DNA of 64,000 nt from Apostichopus japonicus. Lineage: Eukaryota; Echinodermata; Holothuroidea; Aspidochirotida; Stichopodidae. The notes below the pieces were generated by a model. It saw only the letters and a list, made by a program, of their open reading frames with translations, did not search any database and was not told the origin of the DNA. Positions within the stretch are counted from its first letter, which is position 1. Each line of letters begins with the position of its first letter. The stretch covers positions 2,871,501-2,935,500 of the forward strand of contig NC_092570.1 of assembly GCF_037975245.1 (NCBI RefSeq), written 5' to 3'. Both the position numbers and the translations under genes were made by a program. Below are positions 49,801 to 62,565 of the stretch, piece by piece.

Positions 49801-52800
49801 AAATTCGTCAAAATTTTTGGAATGAAAATTATGTACTGCTATATCTGTTCTGAGAAGGATCAAAATGTAATTCATAATTCTGAAGACAAAAATTGGTCAT
49901 GATATTGAAATCACATTTTGACTGCCGCTTGCATTATTATGATTTTTTTGTGTGTGTATCGTACAAAGAGCCCACAATTTGAATGTTTCAGTGGTATATT
50001 AGTTCAGAAAACATCATATCAATATTATATTTACAGTAGGAGTTTTGTAGTACCAATCCCCCACCCTCTGCCAAGTTCTTTGAAAAGTTGAACATACAAA
50101 GAATTGTGTAAGTAAATAATACAAAGCCATAACAGCATAATGGTAATTAGAAATGTTGCTGCTTCAGCCTTACCAACTATTTTTGATTTAGGTTTTGGTT
50201 AAATTTGATAGCAAATATCATAATTCTCAAATAAATCTTTGGAATAAATTTCCTCTCTTAACAGGGATTCGGGGAAAAAGATTTGGAGCCGGCCTCCAAG
50301 AAGAAAAAAACAGGTGATCAGTCATTTTTGTTGTCAGAAATTATTTACTTACTTGTAAATGAAAAAGTGGAGCAATTCAGGCATTGAATTCAAGCAGTAA
50401 ATTCAAGCAGTTGCTTGTAGTAAAGAAAGTGGTTCGTTGGTTATGGAAGTAGCATTTTGTTTTTGGTTTGGGACGTCAGCTCTCAACCTTTCAATTACAT
50501 TTAACTAATCTGATTAAAGTAAGCTCTGAAAGATTTCAAGAAAGTTATACACTTGAACCTTTGACCTCAGTAAGACATTGTCCTCTTTAGAGGACTTTCA
50601 TTCCTGAGGTTTCCATCTTTCTCTCCAACCCAGTAATGTCTTTGTTCATAATTTTCACATTCAGCTTCTTCTTTTTTTCTCTTATGATTGGTTTATACTC
50701 CTTTATTTAATCAGAAACGTGTAGCTCTAATAAATGTTTATTTCAGAAAAAAAAAGGTTTAACATTCATTTCCTAAAGCTACTATTTGGTAGTTGAGCCA
50801 AATGTCAATTAAATGAAGCCGTGTTATTTTACAGCCATTGTCTCAAGTGACGATGATGACGATGTAGGGGTACCTGGTGGAGAAGAGGAGGAGGAGGGGC
50901 AGCAGACATCGCTGGCCGATGAGATGGCGCCCTCTCAGCAGAGAGAAGATGATGGATCGGACTCCGACGAAGGACTAGACCCTCAGAGAGGATATCAGAG
51001 ATCGTAAGTCAAGCTACCCATCATAGTTTGTATGCCAATAGTACTGCATAGACAAACAGATGTATAGTACACGTGGTAACGGCCCAAGGCCCCAGCCAAA
51101 CATGCAACATACTCAGGAAGGTAATGCTTGAAGAGGCCTCTCTGGCTTGATGGCAGCCTCAGACAACCCTATGTTGTTCCTTATCAATTAACAAAAGATG
51201 GAAAATGTATACTAACATAACATGGAAATAAAAGGCATGAACAGTATGTGGTGATACTAGGCCATTACACTACGAAACATAAGTATCATTAATGAAATAA
51301 ATTCATGTTTCAGTTTAAATGATTTAAACTTGCAGCTGCAGGAAGAAATAACATCTAAGGGCACTTCTTTCAATCCAAGACCATCTCTGAAAGGAGTTGG
51401 AAAGCATCCACACTTGTTTACTTGTGAACGTGTTTACTTGTGCACTTTGAAGTAAATTCGTCTTCAAGTTCTACTTCAATGAAGAAGGAAAATTCATTCA
51501 ATTTTGGGGATATTAATTATTAGCAATATCAGTTCCTTTCCCTTCTTTCTAGTTTATGTCATCTTTTTGGTAGTTGACTCTGTAAATCGCTGCAAAAGTA
51601 GAACCCGTCCCGTCCTTCATTTATTCAATTTAATTTTTCTACAGTGATTTTGTCAGTGACTTTGACTTAATGATGGAAAAGAAGAAGGCCGAGATGGGAA
51701 GGAGGAGAAAGAGGCGGGATGTAGACATCATCAACGATAACGATGATATCATCATGGCAATGATCACACAGATGAAGGAAGCTGCAGAGGTGAGAAATAA
51801 CAAAACAGAGAGGAGGAAGAATAAAATATTATTTGGTGGATGGCCTCCCTTTGAAACGAAACTAATTGGTAGTGGGCTATGCTGTGAAGGGGATAGCGAA
51901 GACAATTGTGTTACAGTGACAACAACAACAACCCTCTCCCCCACCCACCCACCCAACCTCTCCCACCATCCCTCCCAAAATAGTTGCCAAATTTACAAAC
52001 GTAATTTTCTATTTGAAGAGTTGTTCACGTTCGTGACCAGCTTGTTTCATCTGTTGTGGTTAATTTGTCGACATTAGACTTTGATATAACTTTGTCGATG
52101 GTAGTACTGTGCATTGGAATACAACCTTACACCCTTTTTATGTGTCACAATTGTACATATTCTGTTACCTTCCTAGGAAGGACAACACTGTGGAGGATAA
52201 AAACCTTAAGATTTGTGTGGTTTTGTTGATGAGTATACGAAAATGACTTACAGTAAATACCCTTCATCTCAATTATATAACTGAGTGACTCCTGTTATTG
52301 CAAGGATCTGGGGAGATTTCCATCAACAACATAGCATTGTGGGTACAGGCATGCATCTTGTTTTTGTTTCTTACCTAGTAGTTATACATCCTGATTCTCC
52401 CCCTCCCTTCCCTTCCCCTCACTCCAGTCCCCTCCCTACCATTCCCTAATTAAACTATGCTTTCCCAATATCAATCTGTTATATGCTTCTTACATGTATG
52501 TTATTAGTTTAATTTATTTTGTAGCAGGTCTACAAATTTAGTCTCCGTCACCTCTCTCTCTTTAGTTAAGTAGAAAAAGAGGATCAGGAGGGACACTCAA
52601 GTCCCCATCAAGGACCCTGTAGGAGAGAAAAAAAAACTGAAGACGCAAACACTCAGACCCGATTACAATGCTTAAAGTTCTTGTCCAAAAGCATTCTTAA
52701 ACCCATTCACAGTACTTGCAAGTACAACTTTTTCAGGCAAACCATTCCACTCATTCACAACCCTATTAGAATAAAAGTTATGCCGAATATTAATCCTACT

Positions 52801-55800
52801 TTAATCCTACTTTGTGGCCCTTTCTTCTTGCATCAGGCTGATCAGGAACTAAACAAGGAGAGGAAAGCAGCTGTAAAGAAGTTACTCATGTTTACGAGAG
52901 TCATGCAGCAGTTACAAAAGTAAGTGCAATTCACAATTTTAGAAAGAAACAACATCATTGAATCCTCGATGTTTGTTTATAGTGTGTAGAATAGCATTCA
53001 ATAATGTCACATTATTTGAACAATAGAAGGGAATACCCACCTGTAATAATAGTGTGGTCTTTGTAGCAACAAATAAATGTGTCTATTGTTTCTGCAGTGA
53101 GATTTGCTAATTATGCAGATCTCATTAAGTTTCCTTGTTTGGCCACTAGACGATTGCCCAATACATACAAACAAGAGGAAACTAATTGTTGTTTTTATGT
53201 TGGGGTGTTAATCAGAGCATTTTATTGTATTTGTGTGATATAGTTAATGTGTGTGTGGCATATATGTAATGTGGGTGTGTGAAACACATTTAAAGTGTGT
53301 GTGGATTGTGGAATATCTTTATTGTGTGTGTGTAAAATATATGTAATGTGTGTGTGTGTGATACATGTAGTACTACTGTGTGTGTGTGGAATGTATCGAA
53401 TATCTGTGTGGAATATATTTAATGTGTGTGTGTGAAACACATTTAAAGTGTGTGTGGATTGTGGAATATCTTTAATGTGTTTGTGTGAATTATATGTTAT
53501 GTGTGTGTGTGATACATGTAGTACTACTGTGTGTGTGTGGAATGTATAGAATGTCCGTGTGGAATGTAAGTGCCAGATACTCCAACACAGAAATGGGCAG
53601 ATGTCTTGTGTCCCTTCAAATCTACTGTCCTACTGTCCTTCAAATCATCTGTTTCAAGAACTCAACAACTTTTAAGTGACTTTCACCTTTTGTTATCTTA
53701 TTCTTTGTCTGTTTACTTACTTTCCCCATTCTCACTGTTTGTTTCAATGCGCCATGAGCGTCTTTTTGACAGAAACCGGCGCATTACAAATGTTTATAGC
53801 CTTCTTAATCCTCGTCGCCCTCATCTTGCTTGAAGAATTTAACAGAGCAAAAACATGGATGGATGAATTGTTGTCTACATTAAATAAAATTTCTGACATT
53901 GAGATTGTATAACCTTCTCTTGTAGTCCTACAAGAGTATGAGTTTAAAAAAATGTAATCTATTATGTATTAAATTTTCAGGGCAGACCTTCAACAGACGT
54001 TGTTAGAATGCGGAATTCTCTCGGCGATGAAAGAATGGTTGATGCCATTACCAGATAAGAGCTTACCCCACCTCAAAATTAGAACAAATTTTCTCAAAGT
54101 ACTGAAATCAGTAAGTAGTTTATTTTTAGTCTTTTGTTTTTAACCTGATAAATACATGTAATAGAATACAAAAGAGACATAATAATCATAATAATATAAT
54201 AATAATAACAATACTAATGATATTAGATGTCGTTAGGAAAAGGCAAAATTTAATGAGGCAATGTAGAAAACTATAGACAGACAGACAGACAGACAGACAG
54301 ATACACAGGAAGAAGAAGGAAATGAAACACAAGAATGCATACAAACAGAAAAGCATGAATGTTTCTTACAAAGTTTACAAATATCCATTTTTCATATAAA
54401 TGCCATCAGTTAAACTCCACACGACAGATTTCTGGTTCAAAGTCCTGATGTCTATGAAAATGTTTTATTGGCATGTTGCTAAGGTATATTTGCAATGGAA
54501 ATGAAGTAATTTATTACTATTATTATACACACAATATTTTACAAAATGATTGATTTTACCTGGAATAAAGTGAAAGTTTGAATAAAATTATTTTACGTTG
54601 AATAAAGTCAATTGTATTTTATTAGATTTGAGATGTTAACACCAATAAGTTTGATTGAATTGGAGCCTTGAGAAGACATTTCTATGTATCAGTGAGCATG
54701 CAACCATTACTTTGTGTTATAAATAATGAGTTACTGATCCCTTTGTTTCTTCTTCTCTGTCCATTTGTTAGAATTGTGACATGTAGTTAACCATTGCCAT
54801 TAAACTGTTTAAGTTGTTGGTATGTATTGTAACCACACTAATTGATAAAGAAAACATTGTGGTCAATTGGTTAAGGAAATGAACTTGCAATCTAAGGATT
54901 GCAGGTTTGAGTCCTTGCCAGAGTTTTACGCTGTGTCCTTGGGCAAGGCACTTTATTTCCATTGCCTCTCTTCAGCCAGGGACCTGTTGAATAACTTGTA
55001 ACAATAATTTAGTTATGCACCCTGTGGGGTGCCCTCTTGGAAACACGTAGATATGTTGCACCGCAGTGCTGCTGGCCCCCACGATAACTGTTGGAATTAT
55101 ACACACTTGCTTGTGTGGGTGTGGGACAAGTGACCAGGGTTTAACTGTGCTAAAGTCATGTGAGAAGAGTTCACATGGCACTAAACTGATGCAGCTTCAA
55201 CTAATTAACAGTTTATTGTTTTATTTTCTATTTCTTCCATCAGTTCCCACCAATTAGCCAGGATCTCCTGAAGAGCAGCGGGGTCGGTAAAGCTGTCATG
55301 ATCCTCTACAGACATCCTAAAGAACTCAGGTTGAATAAAGACCTAGCGGGTAGAATAATTAGTAAGTGAAAACAATCCCTAGCCTGTAGAATAATTAGTA
55401 AGTGTAAACTATACTTTTTGGGCAGTGTCTTCCTTGGAGTTGTAACTGTTTACACTTCTGGCTTTCAATCATCTCTGATTCTTGTATTCTTTCCTTTAAG
55501 TTTAATGTCCGACCTGGTAATACATTTATAGTCGATTATCAAACACTCACCTTTTCAACCTCAGCCTTTCCTGTATAAATACTGATGATAAAGTGCTCCA
55601 CAATCAATTTTAATAACACAGTGATGTATGTTCTTTAATTTAAAGTGTTCAGCTTCCGTGAAAGAATGAATAAAATTAAGGAATCAAGGAATGCAACAAT
55701 AAGCCTCTACTGGGATTTGTTTAATAATTTAAATGAAAATATATTGAAACGTTAAAGAAAATGTGATCAACAATTAGCCTATATTTACAAACTCATCAGA

Positions 55801-57838
55801 CTGGAATCCTCTTGTGTAATTTTAAAACTTGAAAAGGTTCATATGTTACATATGTTTTTTTGTTTTTGCTTTGATAGATCAATATCCAGTTTTCCATTGA
55901 TCTTTACCTATATGATAATCAAAATCTTGTGAGATTTTTAAGCAACCTGTAAAAATGAAAATATATTGAATCGTGAATTAATCAACAATTAGCCTACAGA
56001 GTAAACCCATTAACCGCTTTTTTTGATTCTGTGACCCCTCTCCTCTTCAACTGTCAAGTTTTCTTGGAAGAGGAAATGAGGTTTTTTTTTCCTTAAAATT
56101 TTTTTTTGTTTTTTTTGCAGACAATTGGTCCAGACCTATATTTGGTGTGGATGACAGTTTTCTAGCTATGTCTAAAGAGGAGAGGCAGCACAGAGATTTA
56201 GCTCAGCTCTCAGCTGTCAAGAGACGGAGGATGAGGTAAGAAGCTGAGAAGATGTAGCCTGGTTTTATCTCACCCTGAGTATTTTATAGAAGTAAAAAGG
56301 ATCGGAAAAAATATGGAATTTTCAAGATTGTATTACGTTATGACTGAGAATCATCACAGAGGATAGATGTCTTGAAATGATATTTTTTTTGTCACTTTTT
56401 TGTAATATTTTAATTCTTACTTTTGTAGTTGGGGCAAGGTTGGGGGGGAGGAGCTATATTTATTTTTGTGGTGATAATTAAAACTGGTCTGTCAAAATGT
56501 TTATTCCACACAGAAATTTTTATCTGCAGAAATATTGAATGATAATAAAGATGTACATTTCCAGATCATCCCACTGTTATTTTGTTTTTGATGTTTTTAC
56601 ACAAATCTGTCCTTTTCTTTCAGTTCTGTAGATGGAGAGAGACCAAAGACAATTGAAAGGGCTCTTCAACAAGGAGAGAAGTAAGACTTTTCTTTTGTAA
56701 AATTCTAGTAGCATTTGGTAGTTTAATTTAAACTTACTCACATGCCATCTAGATTACTCTATTGTACACACACACAAACACACACCCAAGATTACAGGCA
56801 TGAGTTTTTTGATGAAATTTTATTTTTGATGAAAAAAAATTTTGATGAAAAAATTTTGATGAAATATTAATGAAATATTTCCAAAATCTCATGGTAATAC
56901 TGTTGATTTCATAGAAACTAGTCTTTTCAAGTTTGGCATTGGAAGTTAATTCATCACCTTAGCCTATTTAATTGTGTCTGGTAACAGCACTACCTTGAGC
57001 AATTTATAAATCTAACAGACAGCATAGGGTTATATTGCAGTGTAAGTGTAACTGTTTTGGGATCTACGAAGTCATTTAAAAGTAAGCAATGACATGAAAA
57101 CCATATTACTTTTTGGTATCATCTGTACTTCAGAGGAAATGTCTTCCTTTAGAATTCCCTTTTGACACATCCTGGTCCAGAATGTAACACATTATATTTG
57201 GTATTTCTTTGATTTATTTATGTGTTTGCTTTCTTTTTGCTTGCTTTTCAAGAGCTCTGAGGCCTGGAGACAAAGGCTGGATAGGTCGAGCTAGAGTACC
57301 GATGCCTTCAAATAAAGACTATCTAGTTAGACCAAAATCAATGGTAGAAGTGGAATTTTCATCTAGTGTAAGTCAATTTTCTTGTTCCGCCATCTTTAAA
57401 GGGTCTCATATATGTCCGACAGCATTCCATATTGAACAAAGCACACACTGGTTGAATTGGTGTCAGGCCTCCACTAATATGTCAACAAACTGTCTTTAAA
57501 GTATTATTATATTTTTTGTGGTTGGCACAATATGGAAGTACCAGACAGGAGCTGTGCCAAGTACAGGATTTCAAAGGTGGGTATGTGAATGGGGAGGGGG
57601 GTATTCCAATTTCCCTGGTAAGGGGGGGGAGGGAAGTAGAAGGTTTAAATCATGACATAACTTCATTTAAATTTGGTCTTGTGGCTGCTCTTTTCTTCCA
57701 TTTCAGAGTTTCAGAAAACCACCTCCGTCCAAACTGGACCAACAGCTGAAAAAGATGAAAGCCTACAAAGCCAAATCCAAGAGTGGTAATATGAGGGCTA
57801 TCAACGTGAACATTGCCGGTGCGAAGATGTCGTTATAG
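40828..57838 (+). CDS. IWS1: IWS1 transcription elongation factor (SPT6-interacting)
   Basis: Nineteen exons: 40828-40846, 41773-41831, 42217-42412, 43385-43573, 44448-44912, 48131-48454, 48947-49123, 49263-49350, 49672-49726, 50265-50313, 50835-51003, 51645-51789, 52837-52919, 53981-54110, 55244-55361, 56121-56235, 56624-56680, 57253-57367, 57707-57838. Phases close to 894 aa (human 819). IWS1 binds SPT6 on elongating RNA polymerase II and links it to mRNA processing and H3K36 methylation. The start MEENYSD and [12 protein letters not shown] match the vertebrate N-terminus. About 500 residues of Asp/Glu-rich disordered sequence follow, including 15-residue repeats ([12 protein letters not shown]) in exon 5. 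[12 protein letters not shown], then [14 protein letters not shown], lead into the TFIIS N-terminal-like domain (about 650-760: [25 protein letters not shown]). The C-terminus is [17 protein letters not shown] and ends NIAGAKMSL. The 19-nt first coding exon was found by homology and phase. Confidence 0.94.
42532..42899 (-). mobile_element. tRNA-derived SINE, copy 2 (IWS1 intron 3)
   Basis: This copy is nearly identical along its length to 7403-7761 and in the same orientation, with an 11-base local duplication (GCACCACAGTGCACCACAACC). The minus-strand B box GGTTCGAGCCC and the CCTTGGGCAAGGCGC core are preserved. High similarity between the two copies suggests fairly recent insertion. Confidence 0.82.
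44510..44860 (+). repeat. 45-bp coding repeats in IWS1 exon 5
   Basis: Tandem units of 45 bases (15 codons, [15 protein letters not shown] and variants) run in frame through exon 5; some units are shortened to about 8-9 residues ([17 protein letters not shown]). The array extends the acidic arm of IWS1 and is a likely site of length polymorphism without frameshift. Confidence 0.9.
45409..47954. mobile_element. 2.5-kb repeat element with GGTTCCTTGCT inverted ends (IWS1 intron 5)
   Basis: GGTTCCTTGCT at 45409-45419 is matched by AGCAAGGAACC at 47944-47954. The left end also folds on itself (GGTTCCTTGCT, AAA, AGCAAAGGAACC). Inside are a (TG)n tract (45445-45495) and diverged tandem units marked by GATATTTTGGGACAAGTTG at about 45693, 46350, 46646 and 47046. 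The last two are about 400 bases apart and nearly identical for that length. No reading frame of any length is present. The sequence is packed with AGGTCA words. It appears to be a non-autonomous mobile element with internal tandem growth; the class is unknown. Confidence 0.7.
45612..47127 (+). promoter_or_regulatory. Cluster of AGGTCA direct repeats (DR4, DR2, DR1)
   Basis: Perfect AGGTCA-N4-AGGTCA (DR4) pairs occur at 45612-45627, 45760-45775, 46418-46433, 46713-46728 and 47112-47127. A triple AGGTCA at 46120-46140 has spacings of 2 and 1. AGGTCA is the half-site consensus for type II nuclear receptors; DR4 is the classical thyroid hormone/LXR spacing and DR1 the RXR/PPAR/HNF4 spacing. The sites are plain to see; any function is inference. 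Confidence 0.6.
52540..52836 (-). mobile_element. Non-LTR retrotransposon 3' fragment (CR1/L2-type), IWS1 intron 12
   Basis: Read on the minus strand, 52791-52672 encodes [19 protein letters not shown], then [15 protein letters not shown] and a stop. This is the recognisable C-terminal tail of many CR1/L2/Rex-like LINE reverse transcriptases (consensus FFxxRVVxxWNxLPxxVVxAxxVNxFKxxL). Only about 40 codons survive plus a possible 3' UTR. The fragment lies within 50 bases of the IWS1 exon 13 acceptor. Confidence 0.72.
53221..53570. repeat. GTGTG-rich minisatellite with 153-bp duplication, IWS1 intron 13
   Basis: Short GTGTGTGTG tracts are interspersed with words such as GAATATCTTT and ACATGTAGTACTACTG. 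A block starting GAAACACATTTAAAGTGTG at 53281 recurs at 53434. It is a compound, partly duplicated dinucleotide-derived array. Confidence 0.8.
54272..54302. repeat. (CAGA)n microsatellite, IWS1 intron 14
   Basis: About seven tandem copies of the tetranucleotide CAGA/ACAG. Confidence 0.85.
54858..55180 (+). mobile_element. tRNA-derived SINE, diverged copy 3 (IWS1 intron 14)
   Basis: The head TGGTCAATTGGTTAAGG, the B box-like GGTTTGAGTCC, the core TTGGGCAAGGCACTTTATT and the CCTCTTCAGCCAGG body align with the reverse complement of copies 1 and 2 over their whole length, but with many substitutions and gaps. It is therefore an older insertion of the same or a sister family, placed just upstream of exon 15. 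Confidence 0.75.
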
Positions 57839-60800
57839 TCCCGCAGGATGTCAAAGGATAGATACAGTCGAGACGACCGAGAACATGTGTTCGTGTGTGA
57901 TGATGTCAGACATAGCCGTCGGTCGACGTCGTGTGTAACTTTTCGAAAGGAGATTGGCGGATGTCCGATAGGCAGAGGACGGATCTCGGAAGGACCGTTT
58001 CCAAAGTTACCTCGGTGGTGGTTTCAAGGCGCATATTCAGGGTCAGTTTCTGCATTTAATTAGGGCAGATGGAATCAATGGACTAGCAGCTCTCTGAAGC
58101 AAGACAATGACGACGAACAAGTTGTCGCTGCCTAAATTTCATCAGGAATGGAGTCCGTAGACAATCGGTAATAAAGCTGACGGACCCTGTCTTCTTTTGA
58201 TGTGAGATTTAGTGGATGATATGTAAAACAGTTGTGTCCAGTTTAAAGGTTCGACTTGCCACAAGCATCTTTCAGAAATTACCTGGGAACAGTTTCAAAT
58301 CCTTTCTGGTTTGTGTTTGTGTATTCACCCATTTGTGGATGATTGAATATAGGATGGGAATTTTTCCAAGCTTCAGCGGTAATTAGTCAGTGTCTTAATA
58401 CTCTCTCTTGCTCGGACATCTGTAGATGCTTATATCGACATGCTCGCAGGATGAACCAGGTCGTGGAAAGTGGTTGAAATTTAAACTTGCTTCAAGCATC
58501 CATCTGACTCATTTGACAAAGATGTACTAGATTGCTTCCACCAAAGAGGAACCTTTCATTTAAATAACAAATGTCTTGCTTTACTGCAAACACTTTAGTT
58601 TGACATTTTATATTTTGCTCTGCATGTATTGGCTTACCCAGGGCCAGAAGAATTCATGCAGAGTTTAATTTTGTTTGGTTAACCTGTAATTACTGATTGA
58701 GTAACCTTGGGTCATGAACCAATATCATGTGTAGGAAGAAGCTTCTTTTTAATGTTAAGAGAACAACTTGCAAATAACTGCCACAAGCCATACCAGAAAA
58801 TAATTTGATACTTTTTTAATCATAAATGTCAATACTTCATAAAAAAGTAAGATGCTGACATAATTTCTCTGATTTTAGAAGATTTAAGGACGTAATGAAG
58901 CTGTAATGTGTGTAGTTCAAGTAGCACTGAAAATTTCAAGCTATTCCCCTGCTAATCGCCATTGGGTTTCTCCATTTGCCAGTGGAAAGATTAAACTACT
59001 GGCATTTTTTTTCCGCCAGTGGACATTATTCTTCCGAGTAGACATAAATATTAAAAACGTGATAAGTCGGTTAACAATCGTCAGTCACAAAATGGGCATG
59101 ATTTTGTGTCTCACATTAAGTCCGGTAGTCTGCTTGTAATAATAATAATAATAATAATTATAGTATTGAGGATTTATAGAGCGCAGACATATCCAACTAT
59201 AACGGTGCTTGTCATCAGCAAGTATTCTTGGGCGGCTTCTCTCATCGGCTTGCACAGTAACCGATGTGTGCTGTAAATGCAGGAAGATGCCAGTAGGAAC
59301 TAGTTTTTAGCCAGTAGATATTTTAAAACCTTGCATATTTTTATTGGGGGTGGGGTGGGGCAAGTGGTTAAATTTTTTTAAATTTTAGACTTGCCATGGA
59401 AGGTGCCAGAAACTTAAATCTCTTTCTCACATTGTCACTGAATGATAACAGGAGTCGTTTGCTCCATGGAAGTTATGCTGAGAAGTCATGCGGTGATGAT
59501 GCATTGATAACCTTTGGTGTTGATAGATGCCGTGCTGTACCATTAGTTACTGCAGAATTACTTTTAATTGTGAATGTTGTGCAATTTTTGGTGCTCATTG
59601 CGTGGTATCATCGACCTGTTTAGAATAAGATTTCACCAAACCTGAGTTTGCAGCAGGCCCATATCCAGGAAGAAGTAAAGGGGCAGTTTCCTCTCCTGTG
59701 TAAACTAATACACACCCCTCCAACCTTCCCCCCCCCCCACCCTCTCCGATCTGAGTCACCATAATGTGTGCAAAATATCACAAGTTATGGGACAGAAGAA
59801 TTATGCCCCTTCTTAAATTGTTGTTGTCCCTCCATCATTGTTGGCACCCTGCCAACCCAACTCCTGGCTATGGTTCCTGGTTTGCTGCATGCATGCATGT
59901 TGGGTATTTAAAAGTAGTCATATTAGGTTGAAGATAGCCTGTTAAAAAACCGGTATGGAATTTAACCAGTTTATGGAAATATTTCACAAGTTTTGTAGCA
60001 CTTTTGTGTGTACCATATATATATCATGTGTACTCAGGGTCCGCACACGTAAAACTGCACAATACCTTCGCTATTGTAGCAAGTTTGGTCATATATATGG
60101 CAGTGTTGCGTGCCACAGCAGCAGACAAATTATTGACACAAAGTTTAACTGTAATGGTATCAACAATTTGCCAAGTTCTTGCAAAGCAGTGGTATCAGCA
60201 GGCCCGACTAGATGGTGGGGGAGCAGACATACCAGGGCAAAAAAAAACAGCTCCATAGCTTGAGTCGATTAGTTGGCCTTGGCATGTAACAGAATAAAAA
60301 AATACTGCATTGTGATTTTCATCGTCATTTTCATACAGTTTACTTAATGTAACGTGGCATCTAAAAAAGAGTTCCTAGTGACATCATTGTCCCTCAAGAC
60401 TAGTCTTGGCTTTCTGACACCCCTGTTTATCAGAACAGTTCATACAGAAACTTGAATCGCTGCCAAATATTAAAGGCTTTATATTAAGGACAAAGGTAAA
60501 CATGCTATTTCCAGATTTTAAAGTTTGTCCAACTCAGAGCCATTTTTAAAGCACAAACAGGTTTTTGTTGTTGAGAATAATGGAATTCATAGTCCATTGT
60601 ATTGTGCAAAGTTAAACTTGTTTGTACTTTGTAATTGTCTGATTTGTAATATCGCTCTCTAAAGTGTGTCCCTCCCAACTGAGTGCACTGTGTGTGTGTT
60701 TGAATACAGTTAATATAGTACAATACAGTACTATAACACATATGACCTCAGTTATACACTGCTGTGTTAGGGTGTGCATTTTCAGCTGTTTCCTGCAGGG

Positions 60801-61366
60801 CTTATAATGTCATGTCAGGAAACGGTTATAGTTGATTCCATGAGTGACACGTTGTGAATTTCACATTTCTTTCTTCTTTTCGAATCAGATGTTTCAATTT
60901 TAGGAGAGTTTGTTACGTTTGAAAGCGAACTGTAAAAAATCTTCATGTATCTAGTCTCACCTTCTTTGCCCAAACCAATTTTAATGAGCAATTGCTTTGA
61001 TAAACATTTCAGTTTGTACCACAAATGGAAACAGGTATCGTTAAGGAATGCAAGATCCTTCAGAGCTATTATTCTTTACCCATCTTCTCATAATTACATA
61101 TTGTAGCCTTCCCTATATAAGCAGACCGCACACAGTTGTTATGTTTGTTATAGGTATTGTTTTTAAAAGGCATTGTGCCAACAAATAAGACTTGAAATGT
61201 TATCGTTGAAATGGATCGTAGCCTTATGTGGTAATTCAACTTTTTGTACAGTCCTTGCAACTTCCTTGGTTATAAGGTATTGGTCAAAAAGGAATTGTTT
61301 CATTCTGGTCGATGAGTCATCTTTGGAAGAAAACAAAAGAATAGAAAAACTTGCAAGAAAGTAGGA
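57839..61366. other. IWS1 3' UTR and downstream spacer
   Basis: A polyadenylation signal AATAAA is at 58170-58175, about 330 bases after the IWS1 stop. Beyond it there are only short uninformative reading frames. A trinucleotide (AAT)n tract at 59138-59158 is followed by GAGGATTTATAGAGCGCAG, which resembles the end of a dispersed repeat. C-rich tracts occur near 59730. I recognise no gene. Confidence 0.5.
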
Positions 61367-62565
61367 CATGATATGTATCATGAGTAAGATGGTACAGGCA
61401 AGATACCAGGAGGTGATATGTATCATCAATAAGATGGTACAGGCAAGATACCAGGAGGTGATATGTATCATCAATAAGATGGTACAGGCAAGATACCAGG
61501 AGGTGATATGTATCATCAATAAGATGGTACAGGCAAGATACCAGGAGGTGATATGTATCATCAATAAGATGGTACAGGCAAGATACCAGGAGGTGATATG
61601 TATCATGAGTAAGATGGTATAGGCAAGATACCAGGAGGTGATATGTATCATCAATAAGATGGTACAGGCAAGATACCAGGAGGTGATATGTATCATCAAT
61701 AAGATGGTACAGGCAAGATACCAGGAGGTGATATGTATCATCAATAAGATGGTATAGGCAAGATACCAGGAGGTGATATGTATCATCAATAAGATGGTAT
61801 AGGCAAGATACCAGGAGGTGATATGTATCATCAATAAGATGGTATAGGCAAGATACCAGGAGGTGATATGTATCATCAATAAGATGGTACAGGCAAGATA
61901 CCAGGAGGTGATATGTATCATCAATAAGATGGTACAGGCAAGATACCAGGAGGTGATATGTATCATCAATAAGATGGTACAGGCAAGATACCAGGAGGTG
62001 ATATGTATCATCAATAAGATGGTACAGGCAAGATACCAGGAGGTGATATGTATCATGAGTAAGATGGTATAGGCAAGATACCAGGAGGTGATATGTATCA
62101 TCAATAAGATGGTATAGGCAAGATACCAGGAGGTGATATGTATCATCAATAAGATGGTACAGGCAAGATACCAGGAGGTGATATGTATCATCAATAAGAT
62201 GGTATAGGCAAGATACCAGGAGGTGATATGTATCATCAATAAGATGGTATAGGCAAGATACCAGGAGGTGATATGTATCATCAATAAGATGGTATAGGCA
62301 AGATACCAGGAGGTGATATGTATCATCAATAAGATGGTACAGGCAAGATACCAGGAGGTGATATGTATCATCAATAAGATGGTATAGGCAAGATACCAGG
62401 AGGTGATATGTATCATCAATAAGATGGTACAGGCAAGATACCAGGAGGTGATATGTATCATGAGTAAGATGGTACAGGCAAGATACCAGGAGGTGATATG
62501 TATCATCAATAAGATGGTACAGGCAAGATACCAGGAGGTGATATGTATCATCAATAAGATCATAT
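61367..62565. repeat. 45-bp minisatellite, about 26-27 copies
   Basis: The unit GATATGTATCATCAATAAGA plus TGGTACAGGCAAGATACCAG plus GAGGT (45 bp) repeats with very high identity. Only two positions vary appreciably: CATCAAT versus CATGAGT (four units, near 61380, 61604, 62054 and 62460) and GGTACAG versus GGTATAG. Because 45 is a multiple of three and the unit lacks stops in two minus-strand frames, long artefactual open frames cover it. The last unit degenerates at about 62560. Confidence 0.95.

Noticed and set aside
53222-53440. His/Thr-rich minus-strand open frame
   Set aside because: Translation of a GTGTG-rich minisatellite in an IWS1 intron.
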